The notes beneath the pieces were generated by a model. It did not search any database and had not been told where the DNA came from. It saw nothing but the letters and a program-made list of their open reading frames with translations. Made by a program: the position numbers and the translations under genes. From Pseudomonas putida (GTDB lineage: Bacteria; Pseudomonadota; Gammaproteobacteria; Pseudomonadales; Pseudomonadaceae), in assembly GCF_025905425.1 (NCBI RefSeq), contig NZ_CP109603.1, positions 2,516,001 to 2,580,000 on the forward strand: a stretch of DNA of 64,000 nt, given 5' to 3'. Below, in pieces: positions 26,301 through 33,153 of this stretch (position 1 is the first letter of the stretch; each line of letters begins with the position of its first letter).

Positions 26301-27176
26301 AGTGTTCCGCTCGCAAGCGGCGGCCGGATCGCCAGCCTCGACCTCTCCGGCCTCGAACTTGAAAACCAGGACTTGACCAGCCTGGCGCTGCCAGACGACT
26401 TCACCCATATTGAACACCTGTCGCTGAGCAACAACCCCGCCCTCAGTCAGCTCCCCGACGAGTTCCACGAATGCTTTCCCAACCTGAGGCGTTTGTGGTT
26501 ATCCAATTGCCGTTTCGATTCCCTGCCCCGATTGGCCAACCCCGATCGATTGACTTGGCTTGACCTGGATAACAACCGCATCACGTGGGACAACCACGCC
26601 CAGGTAGCCTTGAACCAGTGCTCTGGGCTGGTCGTGCTGGACCTTTCGGGCAACCCGCTGATTGAGGCCCCTGACCTGAGCAGGCTCCCCAACCTGAAAA
26701 CCTTGTTTTTGACTGACTGTAGGCTGACCGAGCTACCCGAAGGCCTGGAGCTTGTCGCCGAACCGCTCGTGCTGGACCTTTCGAACAACCAGTTCGTACA
26801 ACTGCCTGCAGGCTTTAATACCCCTGAACCGGTCGCCGAAGCCCTGTGCCTGGAAAGTGACTGGCTCAGCGAAGGCATGCTTGCCCAGGTCGATGCTTAC
26901 AATGCAGCCCATCAGGTCGATTTGCTGGTGTGGGAAGGCGACTATGCTGAGTTCTTCGAAGAGACGGGCCCCGAACAGGCCGCACTCTGGCAGCGTTTGC
27001 CACTTCAGTACCGCCGCGACCTCAGGCCCTTGCTTGAAGGCGACTTCTTTCTTGCGAGCCCCCGGCAAGCCCGCGCGGAATTCTGGCGGCGCCTGGCAGC
27101 CATTGATGCCGATCAGGTGCTACGCGAAGAGTGGTTGACGCACCCGCCCTACAACCTGTTCAACCTGCCGCTGTGA
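23331..27176 (+). CDS. DUF6543-type leucine-rich repeat protein, NEL domain not visible
   Basis: This 1281-aa protein has AAGGA upstream of the ATG at 23331. The long N-terminal part resembles the DUF6543 region of Pseudomonas LRR/NEL proteins, with an internal hydrophobic helix pair near residues 425-500 ('FFIPAVGTLMLAVTACQLLG'). About residues 1000-1150 hold leucine-rich repeats ('LDLSGLELENQDLTSLALP', 'LRRLWLSNCRFDSLP', 'LVVLDLSGNPLIEAPDLS'). Known relatives continue into a NEL E3 ubiquitin ligase domain with a catalytic Cys. Here the chain ends about 130 residues after the repeats, at 'HPPYNLFNLPL', with no recognisable NEL CxD motif. It could be a toxin-like or contact-dependent effector, or a ligase-less paralogue. 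No secretion signal is visible. Confidence 0.75.
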   Translation: MPALSKFDPQHDLLKHRLPTWTHRIAASDWHSLKQSQLPSFYTQDWYANAAPDLRQAVQRSQSRLLRSQAMLARSLKGLEQVTAFAEPLLLAALAEQGCTAPLRGTELLRVESTWHWAGLRNLFSHRRDNLLQAALQNFADDESFTPQSAIALSATIQVTTIEVQGTAILGPQTAPAHFPLSSERYQVQRLPLAPATFATLCRALDLGGQYQAHLEQHYAKPLVREQAIAVYKDRLRLAADLAYLRHVLGGAARDRVDLLLQGSSVACWQLALSGITLHEVMLIDAGSAGLLLYLPGHDQALRQCTDLDAVHEALVALLLDPLARQAFMAYLEQDQHPHFLDLLHQNIDASGTSADDQAWLRAPRADLRPTRQVITEEPFGLYQALHVARLKREARQLAVPTAEADAKARASRLQAWEDRGLDALNIAGFFIPAVGTLMLAVTACQLLGEVYEGYEAWHQGDRHLALRHLEAVGLNLALIAGLAAAGHVVPKLFKSPLMESLQEVRSNDGHYRLWQADLTPYRSHAALPEHLQPNAQGQYLHDGRCFIHMDGHLYEQRLDSELQQWRIVHPQLQDAWQPPLEHNEQGAWRASHEQPSLWSFAQLARRLGHAYTAFTAEQLALAGRICGVDAAGLRRVHLEGQSPPALLLDTLQRMAAQAKAEALGGDSPQGLFERLYNGAAPVEPATRRLLQAYPRLSATLARRLLAPLSAVEALAWENEAALPAWLRQQIEHTHSELPLVRALEGVLVPARANADSERLLFSALDGLPDWPREVRLELRDGSPEGPLLDSVGSHQAGSVSRVIKSAQGYEADLGQRPAPAAQDLDLCRAVEQVLAQAHRDALTISEANGDSLRQRIQAWANADRDALAQRLWGHRAIRRAHPGQLRGGRPLDPAPPHPRQTGSLAGAYRRLYPDATDSEIEDALGNEQDDDEPHGNNDLRSPTQRLRDLQQRLETLRRDLQAWARPDPLRPHQRHRAIQPIVNAWRRLSSVPLASGGRIASLDLSGLELENQDLTSLALPDDFTHIEHLSLSNNPALSQLPDEFHECFPNLRRLWLSNCRFDSLPRLANPDRLTWLDLDNNRITWDNHAQVALNQCSGLVVLDLSGNPLIEAPDLSRLPNLKTLFLTDCRLTELPEGLELVAEPLVLDLSNNQFVQLPAGFNTPEPVAEALCLESDWLSEGMLAQVDAYNAAHQVDLLVWEGDYAEFFEETGPEQAALWQRLPLQYRRDLRPLLEGDFFLASPRQARAEFWRRLAAIDADQVLREEWLTHPPYNLFNLPL

Positions 27177-27296
27177 ACTCATCGCCAGCGCGCAATGTTG
27201 AGCCAGACTGGTGTTTTTCCTGCGGCCGGTGCATGCTCGAAGCTGAAGCGTTTCACCCGGCACGAAATCCGCTCAAATATGTGAGGTGCAGTACCC

Positions 27297-28916
27297 ATGG
27301 ACCGTCTGCTCGATTCACTCTTCCCCACCGCCGAGAACATCCCCGACACCTGGCGTCTGGAAGCCCCCCTGGAACAACGCGACTACCTGGTGAATGGCCA
27401 GCTCAGGCGCTGGGACGGCCCGCTGGCCACCGTGCGCAGCCCGGTCTGGCTCAAGCAAGCCGACGGCGAGCACCAGGTCATTCTCGGCAGCGCCCCGCTG
27501 CTTGATGCCGACACCGCCCTGACCGCGCTCGATGCCGCCGTGCAGGCCTACGACAAAGGCCGCGGCGTTTGGCCCACGATGCGTGTTGCTGAACGTATTC
27601 AGCATGTCGAAACCTTCCTGGCGCGCATGCGCGAACAGCGCCAGGCCGTGGTCAAGCTGCTGATGTGGGAAATCGGCAAGAACCTCAAGGACTCAGAAAA
27701 AGAGTTCGACCGCACCTGCGACTACATCGTCGATACCATCAACGCGCTCAAGGACCTCGACCGCCGCTCCAGCCGCTTCGAGCTCGAACAAGGCACCCTC
27801 GGCCAGATCCGGCGGGCGCCACTGGGTGTGGCATTGTGCATGGGGCCGTACAACTATCCCCTCAACGAAACCTTCACCACGCTGATCCCGGCGCTGATCA
27901 TGGGTAACACCGTGGTGTTCAAGCCGGCCAAGTTTGGCGTACTGCTGATTCGCCCGTTGCTCGAAGCCTTCCGCGACAGCTTCCCGCCGGGGGTGATCAA
28001 CGTCATCTATGGCCGCGGCCGCGAGACCGTCAGCGCGCTCATGGCCAGCGGCCTGGTCGATGTGTTTGCCTTCATCGGTACTCACAAGGCCGCCAGTGAC
28101 CTGAAAAAACTGCACCCACGCCCGCACCGCCTGCGCGCAGCGCTAGGCCTGGATGCCAAGAACCCCGGCATCGTGCTGCCACAGGTCGACCTGGACAACG
28201 CTGTCGAAGAGGCCGTTACCGGCGCCTTGTCATTCAACGGGCAGCGCTGCACCGCGCTAAAAGTGCTGTTCGTCCATGAGGATGTGGTCGATGCCTTCCT
28301 GGAGAAATTCCAGCGCAAGTTGGCCGCGCTCAAACCCGGCATGCCATGGGAGCCTGGGGTGGCGCTGACGCCACTGCCGGAACCGGGCAAGGTCGATTAT
28401 CTCGACGGCCTGGTGGCCGATGCCATCGACAAGGGTGCACGGGTCATCAACGAAGGCGGTGGGCAAAGCCGTGGTTCGTTCTTCTACCCCGCCCTGCTCT
28501 ACCCGGTGAACCACGACATGCGGGTGTACCACGAGGAGCAGTTCGGGCCGTTGGTGCCGGTAGTGCCCTATCGCGACCTGGAAACCGTGATCGACTACGT
28601 GCTCGACTCCGACTACGGCCAGCAGCTGAGCCTGTTCGGCAACGACCCGGCGACCATCGGTAGCCTGGTCGATACCTTTGCCAACCAGGTCGGTCGCATC
28701 AATATCAACGCGCAGTGCCAGCGCGGGCCAGACACCTACCCGTTCAATGGGCGCAAGAACAGCGCCGAAGGCACGTTGTCGGTGCACGACGCCTTGCGCG
28801 TATTCTCGATCCGCACGCTGGTGGCAACCAAGTTCCAGGAAGCCAACAAAACGTTGATCAGCGAGATCATCCGCAATCGACAGTCGAGCTTCCTGACCAC
28901 CGATTACATCTTCTGA
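27297..28916 (+). CDS. gapN: NADP-dependent non-phosphorylating glyceraldehyde-3-phosphate dehydrogenase
   Basis: This 539-aa ALDH-superfamily enzyme has a start preceded by GAGGTG. Family marks are 'GVALCMGPYNYPLNETFTTL' (cofactor loop), 'NTVVFKPAKFGVLLIRPLLE', 'FIGTHKAAS', 'ALGLDAKNPGIVLP' (Glu replaced in the usual ELGG by ALGLD), and the catalytic Cys in 'FNGQRCTALKV'. The long N-terminus and 'QCQRGPDTYPFNGRKNSAEG' match GapN-type glyceraldehyde-3-phosphate dehydrogenases, which make 3-phosphoglycerate and NADPH without ATP. It has no close operon partner. A general aldehyde dehydrogenase is the alternative. Confidence 0.8.
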   Translation: MDRLLDSLFPTAENIPDTWRLEAPLEQRDYLVNGQLRRWDGPLATVRSPVWLKQADGEHQVILGSAPLLDADTALTALDAAVQAYDKGRGVWPTMRVAERIQHVETFLARMREQRQAVVKLLMWEIGKNLKDSEKEFDRTCDYIVDTINALKDLDRRSSRFELEQGTLGQIRRAPLGVALCMGPYNYPLNETFTTLIPALIMGNTVVFKPAKFGVLLIRPLLEAFRDSFPPGVINVIYGRGRETVSALMASGLVDVFAFIGTHKAASDLKKLHPRPHRLRAALGLDAKNPGIVLPQVDLDNAVEEAVTGALSFNGQRCTALKVLFVHEDVVDAFLEKFQRKLAALKPGMPWEPGVALTPLPEPGKVDYLDGLVADAIDKGARVINEGGGQSRGSFFYPALLYPVNHDMRVYHEEQFGPLVPVVPYRDLETVIDYVLDSDYGQQLSLFGNDPATIGSLVDTFANQVGRININAQCQRGPDTYPFNGRKNSAEGTLSVHDALRVFSIRTLVATKFQEANKTLISEIIRNRQSSFLTTDYIF

Positions 28917-28988
28917 CTGCCGCCGTTATAGAGAATCGATCTAGCGCCACTGTCGATTTTCCATCCGTGCAAACGACTCTAAGCAAGA

Positions 28989-29006
28989 GGGCGCCACCCG
29001 GCGCCC
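28989..29006. other. GC-rich hairpin in the leader of the VOC gene
   Basis: GGGCGCC (28989-28995) and GGCGCCC (29000-29006) form a 7-bp stem with a 4-nt loop, ending six bases before the AAAGGAGAG ribosome binding site of the VOC gene. It has no T-tract, so it may be an RNA stability element rather than a terminator for gapN. Confidence 0.4.
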
Positions 29007-29026
29007 ACTTCAAAGGAGAGTCGAAC

Positions 29027-29494
29027 ATGGCAGCCAAACCCATCCCCGAAGGCCAGCACAGCATCACCCCCTACTTGGCCATCAGCGACGCCGCCAAAGC
29101 CATCGAGTTCTACGCAAAAGCCTTTGGCGCGGTTGAGATGTTTCGCCTTGACGCCCCCGGCGGTCGCGTGGGTCATGCAGAATTGAAGATCGGTGATTCG
29201 TCGCTGATGCTCGGCGACCCCTGCGACATGGAAGGTGGCCTGACGGCCAGCCAGAAACTCGCTGGCGCGGCAGTGGGCCTGCACCTGTATGTCGACGACT
29301 GCGACAAGGTCTATGCCCAGGCCCTCGCATGCGGCGCCACCCAGCTGCGCGAAGTGACGGATCAGTTTTATGGCGACCGCAGCGGCACCCTCAAAGACCC
29401 GTTCGGCAATATCTGGTTCGTCTCGACCCACAAGGAGGACCTTAGCCCTGATGAGATTCGCGACCGCGCCGCGAAGATGTTCAGCGGCAGTTGA
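29027..29494 (+). CDS. VOC-family (glyoxalase/PhnB-like) protein
   Basis: This 155-aa single VOC domain starts at the ATG at 29027 with AAAGGAGAG just upstream. The sequence 'SITPYLAISDAAKAIEFYAK' with 'FGAVEMFRLDAPGGRVGHAE', 'LMLGDPC' and 'DRSGTLKDPFGNIWFVSTH' matches the PhnB-like branch. The C-terminal 'LSPDEIRDRAAKMFSG' is also conserved in this group. Known VOC enzymes bind a metal and act on small molecules, but PhnB-like members mostly have no established reaction. It stands alone between gapN and an unknown gene. Confidence 0.88.
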   Translation: MAAKPIPEGQHSITPYLAISDAAKAIEFYAKAFGAVEMFRLDAPGGRVGHAELKIGDSSLMLGDPCDMEGGLTASQKLAGAAVGLHLYVDDCDKVYAQALACGATQLREVTDQFYGDRSGTLKDPFGNIWFVSTHKEDLSPDEIRDRAAKMFSGS

Positions 29495-29505
29495 GCGGCC
29501 AACTG

Positions 29506-29554
29506 CAAGCCTCAAGTTGAAACTGAAACCGCTTTGCTTGAAGCTTGAGGCTTG
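29506..29554. repeat. Long inverted repeat built from CTTGAAGCTTGAGG-type units
   Basis: CAAGCCTCAAG (29506-29516) is the exact inverse of CTTGAGGCTTG (29544-29554). The intervening bases are also made of related AAGCTT/CTTGAAG units. The element fills the 80-bp gap between the VOC gene and the following unknown gene and could form a hairpin near that gene's start. Similar AAGCTT-rich inverted units are a known kind of small intergenic repeat in Pseudomonas (recalled, not checked). Confidence 0.55.
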
Positions 29555-29574
29555 TAGCTTGGAGCTGCCCATCA

Positions 29575-30756
29575 ATGCGTATCATCGATAAAACCGCCGC
29601 GCAGGTGCGCAGCCTGACACCCGCCGAAGAAGAGCTGCTGGTCGGCTTCACCACAGGTGCGCTGGTCGGCCCCCGCCTGCTGCAGGCTAACCAGTTGCTG
29701 ATGAAGGTGCGCAACGCCAACCAGTGGCTGGCCTGCGACTGCCGCAAGGATGCCCTGCCGGTGCTGAACGTGACCCTCAACGGCAACACCGGCACTTTGT
29801 TCCTGAAAAATAACCCAGACACTGCCGAGCATGCGCCTGGCTGCCCGTTCACCAAGGACGAGCGTGAAGCCGCAGAGCGCGAAGACGACCCTGCCCCACC
29901 CGCCGCGTGGTTGCCTCCGGACACGCCGTTGCGCCTGATCGGGGACTTTCGCCCGGCCCCAGACAGCGGCGGCGGTGAGGGCCATGACCGGCGCGAACAG
30001 CAACGGCTGCTGTCGCTGCTGCTGACCTGGATCGAGATCAGCGGCTTGAACCTCTACGCTACCCACCTGAAAAAAGACCTCACCGGGCAGTTTGCCGAAC
30101 TGCGCAGCGTTGCCAGCCGCTACCCGCTGCTAGAGCGGGTGCCGGCCGGCAATTACCTGGAAACCCGGCTGGACATGAAGCACATGATGATGCTCAAGGC
30201 CCGCCTGCGCGAGGCCACGGTGTTCGGCAATCACCGTCGGCATGGGTTGATGCTCGACTGCGTCGACCAGATCAAAGGGCGAAAGCTGTTCAACAACCGC
30301 AGCGACGAGGGTTTCGATTTCCAAGGCCACCACCTCTATTGGGGCGGAAGCCGCACGGCTGGACCGCTATTGGCGCTCGCGCTGTACTCACCCACCACCG
30401 CTGGCAGCCATTTCTATGAACTGATCCATGTGGCCAGCGTGCCTGTGCTGTCGCGCGCCCACCTGTTCCCGGTGTACCGCGATGAAGAGCGCGAGCCGCT
30501 CAAGGCGCTGGTGTCGCTGATCGACTGGATGGCGAGCAAAGGCGTGAAGGTGCAGATGCGCCGCCCAGTGATCGGCGGGCAAGTGATGGATGAGCTGGTA
30601 CTGACCTCGGATCAAGACCGGGTGCTGTCCGTGTCGTTGCTGGAGCAACCGATCGGGCCGGAACCGGATGCCGAGAACTTCAAGCGCTACGCCGACTTCA
30701 AGAGCCTGGAAACCTTCCGCAAGTTTGTCGCGGGTTTCTTCATGCGTGAGCGCTAA
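29575..30756 (+). CDS. Conserved protein of unknown function with Cys motif
   Basis: This 393-aa protein has its likely start at the ATG at 29575 ('MRIIDKTAAQVRSLTPAEEE'); an in-frame TTG lies 30 nt upstream. I do not recognise a family. A Cys pattern near residues 50-95 ('WLACDCRKDALPVLNV' and 'NNPDTAEHAPGCPFTKDE') could bind a metal. The rest is soluble and mixed alpha/beta with no signal peptide or membrane helix ('DLTGQFAELRSVASRYPLLE', 'FEDQGH'-like strand 'FDFQGHHLYWGGSR'). It is a single gene followed by a strong hairpin shared with the convergent ilvA. Confidence 0.75.
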   Translation: MRIIDKTAAQVRSLTPAEEELLVGFTTGALVGPRLLQANQLLMKVRNANQWLACDCRKDALPVLNVTLNGNTGTLFLKNNPDTAEHAPGCPFTKDEREAAEREDDPAPPAAWLPPDTPLRLIGDFRPAPDSGGGEGHDRREQQRLLSLLLTWIEISGLNLYATHLKKDLTGQFAELRSVASRYPLLERVPAGNYLETRLDMKHMMMLKARLREATVFGNHRRHGLMLDCVDQIKGRKLFNNRSDEGFDFQGHHLYWGGSRTAGPLLALALYSPTTAGSHFYELIHVASVPVLSRAHLFPVYRDEEREPLKALVSLIDWMASKGVKVQMRRPVIGGQVMDELVLTSDQDRVLSVSLLEQPIGPEPDAENFKRYADFKSLETFRKFVAGFFMRER

Positions 30757-30784
30757 GCACCCTAGGGCTACGCACGCGTTGTTG

Positions 30785-30823
30785 TAGGAGCGGCCTTGCG
30801 CGGCGCAAGGCCGCTCCTACAGA
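30785..30823. terminator. 39-nt perfect palindrome between convergent genes (REP-like)
   Basis: Two perfectly complementary 19-nt arms, starting TGTAGGAGCGGCCTTGCGC, are separated by one base. The element begins 28 nt after the unknown gene and abuts the ilvA stop at 30824. It belongs to the 'GTAGGAGCGGCCTTG' class of P. putida intergenic palindromes. It probably ends or protects both convergent transcripts, although it lacks a T-tract. Confidence 0.7.
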
Positions 30824-32386
30824 TCAACCCAGAAACAGCGTGTACGCCGGGTTCTCGGTTTCATCCCAGTACCGATAGCCCATCTCATCCAGCGCCTGTG
30901 GCAACCCTGGCTGCTCGTCCGCCGGCACCTCCAGGGCGGCAAATACCCGCGCCTCTGCTGCACCATGGTTACGGTAGTGGAACAGGCTGATGTTCCAACG
31001 TTTGCCCAACCGCTCCAGGAAGCCCAGCAACGCCCCAGGCCGCTCCGGGAACTCGAAGCGCAGCACGCGCTCATCCGCCCCCGACGCGGCATGGCCGCCC
31101 ACGGTGTGACGCACGTGCAGCTTGGCCAGTTCGTTGTCGGTCAGGTCGAGCACGCTGTAGCCCTGCTCGGCAAGGCTGGTCAACAGCTTCTCCCGCGGGT
31201 CGTGCAGCGGATGGGTCTGCACGCCGACAAACAGACGCGCCTCCTTGCCCGGGTAATAGCGGTAGTTGAACTCAGTGATCTGGCGTTTGCCCAGCGCCTG
31301 GCAGAATGCGCGGAAGCTCCCCGGTTGTTCGGGAATGGTCACGGCGATGATCGCCTCGCGCTGCTCGCCCAATTCAGCCCGCTCGGCCACATGGCGCAGG
31401 CGGTCGAAGTTGACGTTGGCACCCGAGTCGATGGCCACCAGGGTCTGCCCCTGGACACCCTCACGGGCCACGTATTTCTTGATGCCGGCCACGGCCAGGG
31501 CACCGGAAGGCTCGGTGATCGAGCGGGTGTCGTCGTAGATGTCCTTGATCGCCGCGCACAGTTCATCGCTGTTGACGGTAACCACCTCATCGACGAAGTG
31601 CCGGCACAGCTCGAAGCAGTGGGCGCCGACCTGGGCCACCGCCACGCCATCCGCAAACGTGCCGACCTGCGGCAGGATCACCCGCTCGCCTGCGGCCAAG
31701 GCAGCCTGCAGGCAGTTGGAGTCTTCCGGCTCGACGCCGATCACCTTGACCTCGGGCCGCAGGTATTTGACGTAGGCGGCGATGCCCGCCACCAGCCCGC
31801 CACCCCCCACCGGGACGAAGATCGCATCCAGCGCACCCGGGCGCTGGCGCAGGATTTCCATGGCCACTGTACCCTGGCCGGCGATTACGTCCGGGTCGTC
31901 GAACGGTGGCACGAAAGTGGCGCCTTCGCTGTCCGCCAGTTTCAAGGCGTGGGCCAACGCATGGGGGAAGCTCTCACCGTGCAGCACCACGTGGCCACCC
32001 CGCGAACGCACCCCTTCGACCTTCAGCGACGGCGTGGTGGTTGGCATGACAATGGTGGCTTTCAGGCCCAGGTGCGAGGCCGCCAGGGCGACGCCCTGGG
32101 CATGGTTGCCCGCCGACGCGGTGATCACCCCGCGTTCGCGCTGGGCGGGTGTCAGCCGCGACAGCCGCGTGTAGGCACCGCGGATCTTGAACGAGAAGGT
32201 GGGTTGCAGGTCTTCACGCTTGAGCAGCACCTGGTTGCCCAGGCTGGCAGACAGCGCAGGCGCTACCTGCAGCGGCGTTTCGATGGCCAGGTCGTAAACC
32301 GGAGCGGCGAGAATGCGCCGCACCTGCTCCGACAGCAGTTGCTGGGGAGTGGCAGGTGTACGCAGGTTGGCGCTGAAGCTGGTCAT
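30824..32386 (-). CDS. ilvA: Biosynthetic L-threonine ammonia-lyase
   Basis: This 520-aa PLP enzyme starts at the ATG at 32386 with AAGGAG upstream. The N-terminal catalytic domain carries 'FSFKIRGAYTRLSRL' (PLP Lys), 'ASAGNHAQGVALAA' and 'PVGGGGLVAGIAAYVK'. Two ACT-like regulatory domains follow ('QREAIIAVTIPEQPGSFRAF', 'LRFEFPERPGALLGFLERLG'), as in the isoleucine-inhibited biosynthetic enzyme. It converts threonine to 2-oxobutanoate and ammonia, the first step towards isoleucine. The upstream leader peptide and terminator show attenuation control by isoleucine. Confidence 0.96.
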   Translation of the reverse strand: MTSFSANLRTPATPQQLLSEQVRRILAAPVYDLAIETPLQVAPALSASLGNQVLLKREDLQPTFSFKIRGAYTRLSRLTPAQRERGVITASAGNHAQGVALAASHLGLKATIVMPTTTPSLKVEGVRSRGGHVVLHGESFPHALAHALKLADSEGATFVPPFDDPDVIAGQGTVAMEILRQRPGALDAIFVPVGGGGLVAGIAAYVKYLRPEVKVIGVEPEDSNCLQAALAAGERVILPQVGTFADGVAVAQVGAHCFELCRHFVDEVVTVNSDELCAAIKDIYDDTRSITEPSGALAVAGIKKYVAREGVQGQTLVAIDSGANVNFDRLRHVAERAELGEQREAIIAVTIPEQPGSFRAFCQALGKRQITEFNYRYYPGKEARLFVGVQTHPLHDPREKLLTSLAEQGYSVLDLTDNELAKLHVRHTVGGHAASGADERVLRFEFPERPGALLGFLERLGKRWNISLFHYRNHGAAEARVFAALEVPADEQPGLPQALDEMGYRYWDETENPAYTLFLG

Positions 32387-32432
32387 CGATGACTCCTTGG
32401 CTTGTTTCACGTTGCCCAGGAGTCAGAGAGTG

Positions 32433-32455
32433 AAAACCCGCCTCCAGGGCGGGTT
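32433..32455 (-). terminator. ilvA attenuator terminator
   Basis: On the minus strand, AACCCGCC, loop CTGGA, then GGCGGGTT followed by TT form an 8-bp intrinsic terminator between the leader peptide stop and ilvA. The same CCCGCC arm can pair with GGCGGG at 32474-32481 to form the antiterminator. CCGCCA at 32496-32491 can instead sequester that segment, giving the classical 1:2, 2:3, 3:4 arrangement. Confidence 0.85.
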
Positions 32456-32470
32456 AGGTGCACGTACGCG

Positions 32471-32533
32471 CTAGCCCGCCAAACTGATAATGGCGGTAAT
32501 AATAATGGCGTTCACGTGCGCGAATGTGTTCAT
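32471..32533 (-). CDS. ilvA leader peptide (isoleucine attenuator)
   Basis: This 20-codon minus-strand ORF runs from the ATG at 32533 to TAG at 32471. Its product begins MNTFAHVNA, then three consecutive Ile codons (ATT ATT ATT), Thr, Ala, two more Ile codons (ATT ATC) and SLAG. Stalling at the Ile codons would cover pairing segment 1 and free segment 2 for the antiterminator. The AT-rich Ile run stands out from the GC-rich background. There is no strong ribosome binding site, and a candidate promoter places the transcript start only a few bases upstream of the ATG. Confidence 0.85.
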   Translation of the reverse strand: MNTFAHVNAIIITAIISLAG

Positions 32534-32543
32534 GGGATGGGAA

Positions 32544-32571
32544 CTTATCCCGCCGCACGGCAGCAAGTCAA
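32544..32571 (-). promoter_or_regulatory. Candidate promoter of the ilvA leader
   Basis: Minus-strand TTGACT (32571-32566) and GATAAG (32549-32544) are 16 bp apart; the -35 overlaps the last codons of the PACE gene. The predicted start is about five bases before the leader peptide ATG, so the leader would be almost leaderless. The -10 matches consensus at four of six positions. Confidence 0.4.
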
Positions 32572-32999
32572 CACTTTGCCTGCTGCGCCGAGAGCGGCAC
32601 ATCGAACACCTTGTCGAACCCCCACTGGAAAACGAACGCATACACGAAGAAGAACACGAACAGTGCCAGGTTGGTGAGGAAGGCCGCCCACAGGCTGACA
32701 TCCAGCCACCACGCCACCAGCGGCAGCAGAATCACCACCAGCCCGCCTTCGAAACCCAGGGCATGCAATACCCGGCGCCTGAAGGTGCGTTCGCGCTGGC
32801 GCTGGCGCGCCTCCCAGCGCTCGAACGCCCAGTTGAAGCCCATGTTCCAGCTCATGGCGATGCCCGACATAAGCACTGACAGCACGGTCGATTGCGCCAT
32901 GCCTGCAGCAAAGGCCAGTTCCAGGGCAGGTGCCACACAGGCAACGGCGATGGCTTCGTAGAGGAGGGCCTGGACGATCTTGCGTGCCTTGCCTTGCAT
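32568..32999 (-). CDS. PACE-family multidrug/biocide efflux transporter
   Basis: This 143-aa inner-membrane protein has four hydrophobic segments arranged as two tandem bacterial transmembrane-pair domains. The conserved elements are 'RKIVQALLYEAIAVA', 'MSWNMGFNWAFERWEARQR' and the repeated 'FFFVYAFVFQWGFDKVFD'. It starts at the ATG at 32999 with AGGGAG upstream; the open frame extends two codons to a TTG. PACE proteins such as AceI export chlorhexidine and related cationic biocides in exchange for protons. It stands upstream of the ilvA leader but probably not in the same transcript control. Confidence 0.92.
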   Translation of the reverse strand: MQGKARKIVQALLYEAIAVACVAPALELAFAAGMAQSTVLSVLMSGIAMSWNMGFNWAFERWEARQRQRERTFRRRVLHALGFEGGLVVILLPLVAWWLDVSLWAAFLTNLALFVFFFVYAFVFQWGFDKVFDVPLSAQQAKC

Positions 33000-33089
33000 G
33001 TTCAACTCCCTGAAAAATGACCTACCAAACTACAAGATGTGGCCCACAAGCAAAAGCCTGAAGTGTTTGTTGGCCGTGGGGTGAATCGG

Positions 33090-33118
33090 TGGGAGCGGGC
33101 TTGCCCGCGAAGAGGCCA
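33090..33118 (+). repeat. Single REP element
   Basis: One copy of the GTGGGAGCGGGCTTGCCCGCG core followed by AAGAGGCC lies in the gap between the divergent PACE and GGDEF genes. It is a lone copy, whereas most others in this window come in inverted pairs. Confidence 0.75.
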
Positions 33119-33153
33119 GTGTTGACAATGCATGCCTCAAAGGAGCTCAGCCG

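Noticed and set aside
27131..27505. 124-codon ORF spanning the gap before gapN
   Set aside because: It overlaps the ends of two well-supported genes in another frame and has no ribosome binding site.
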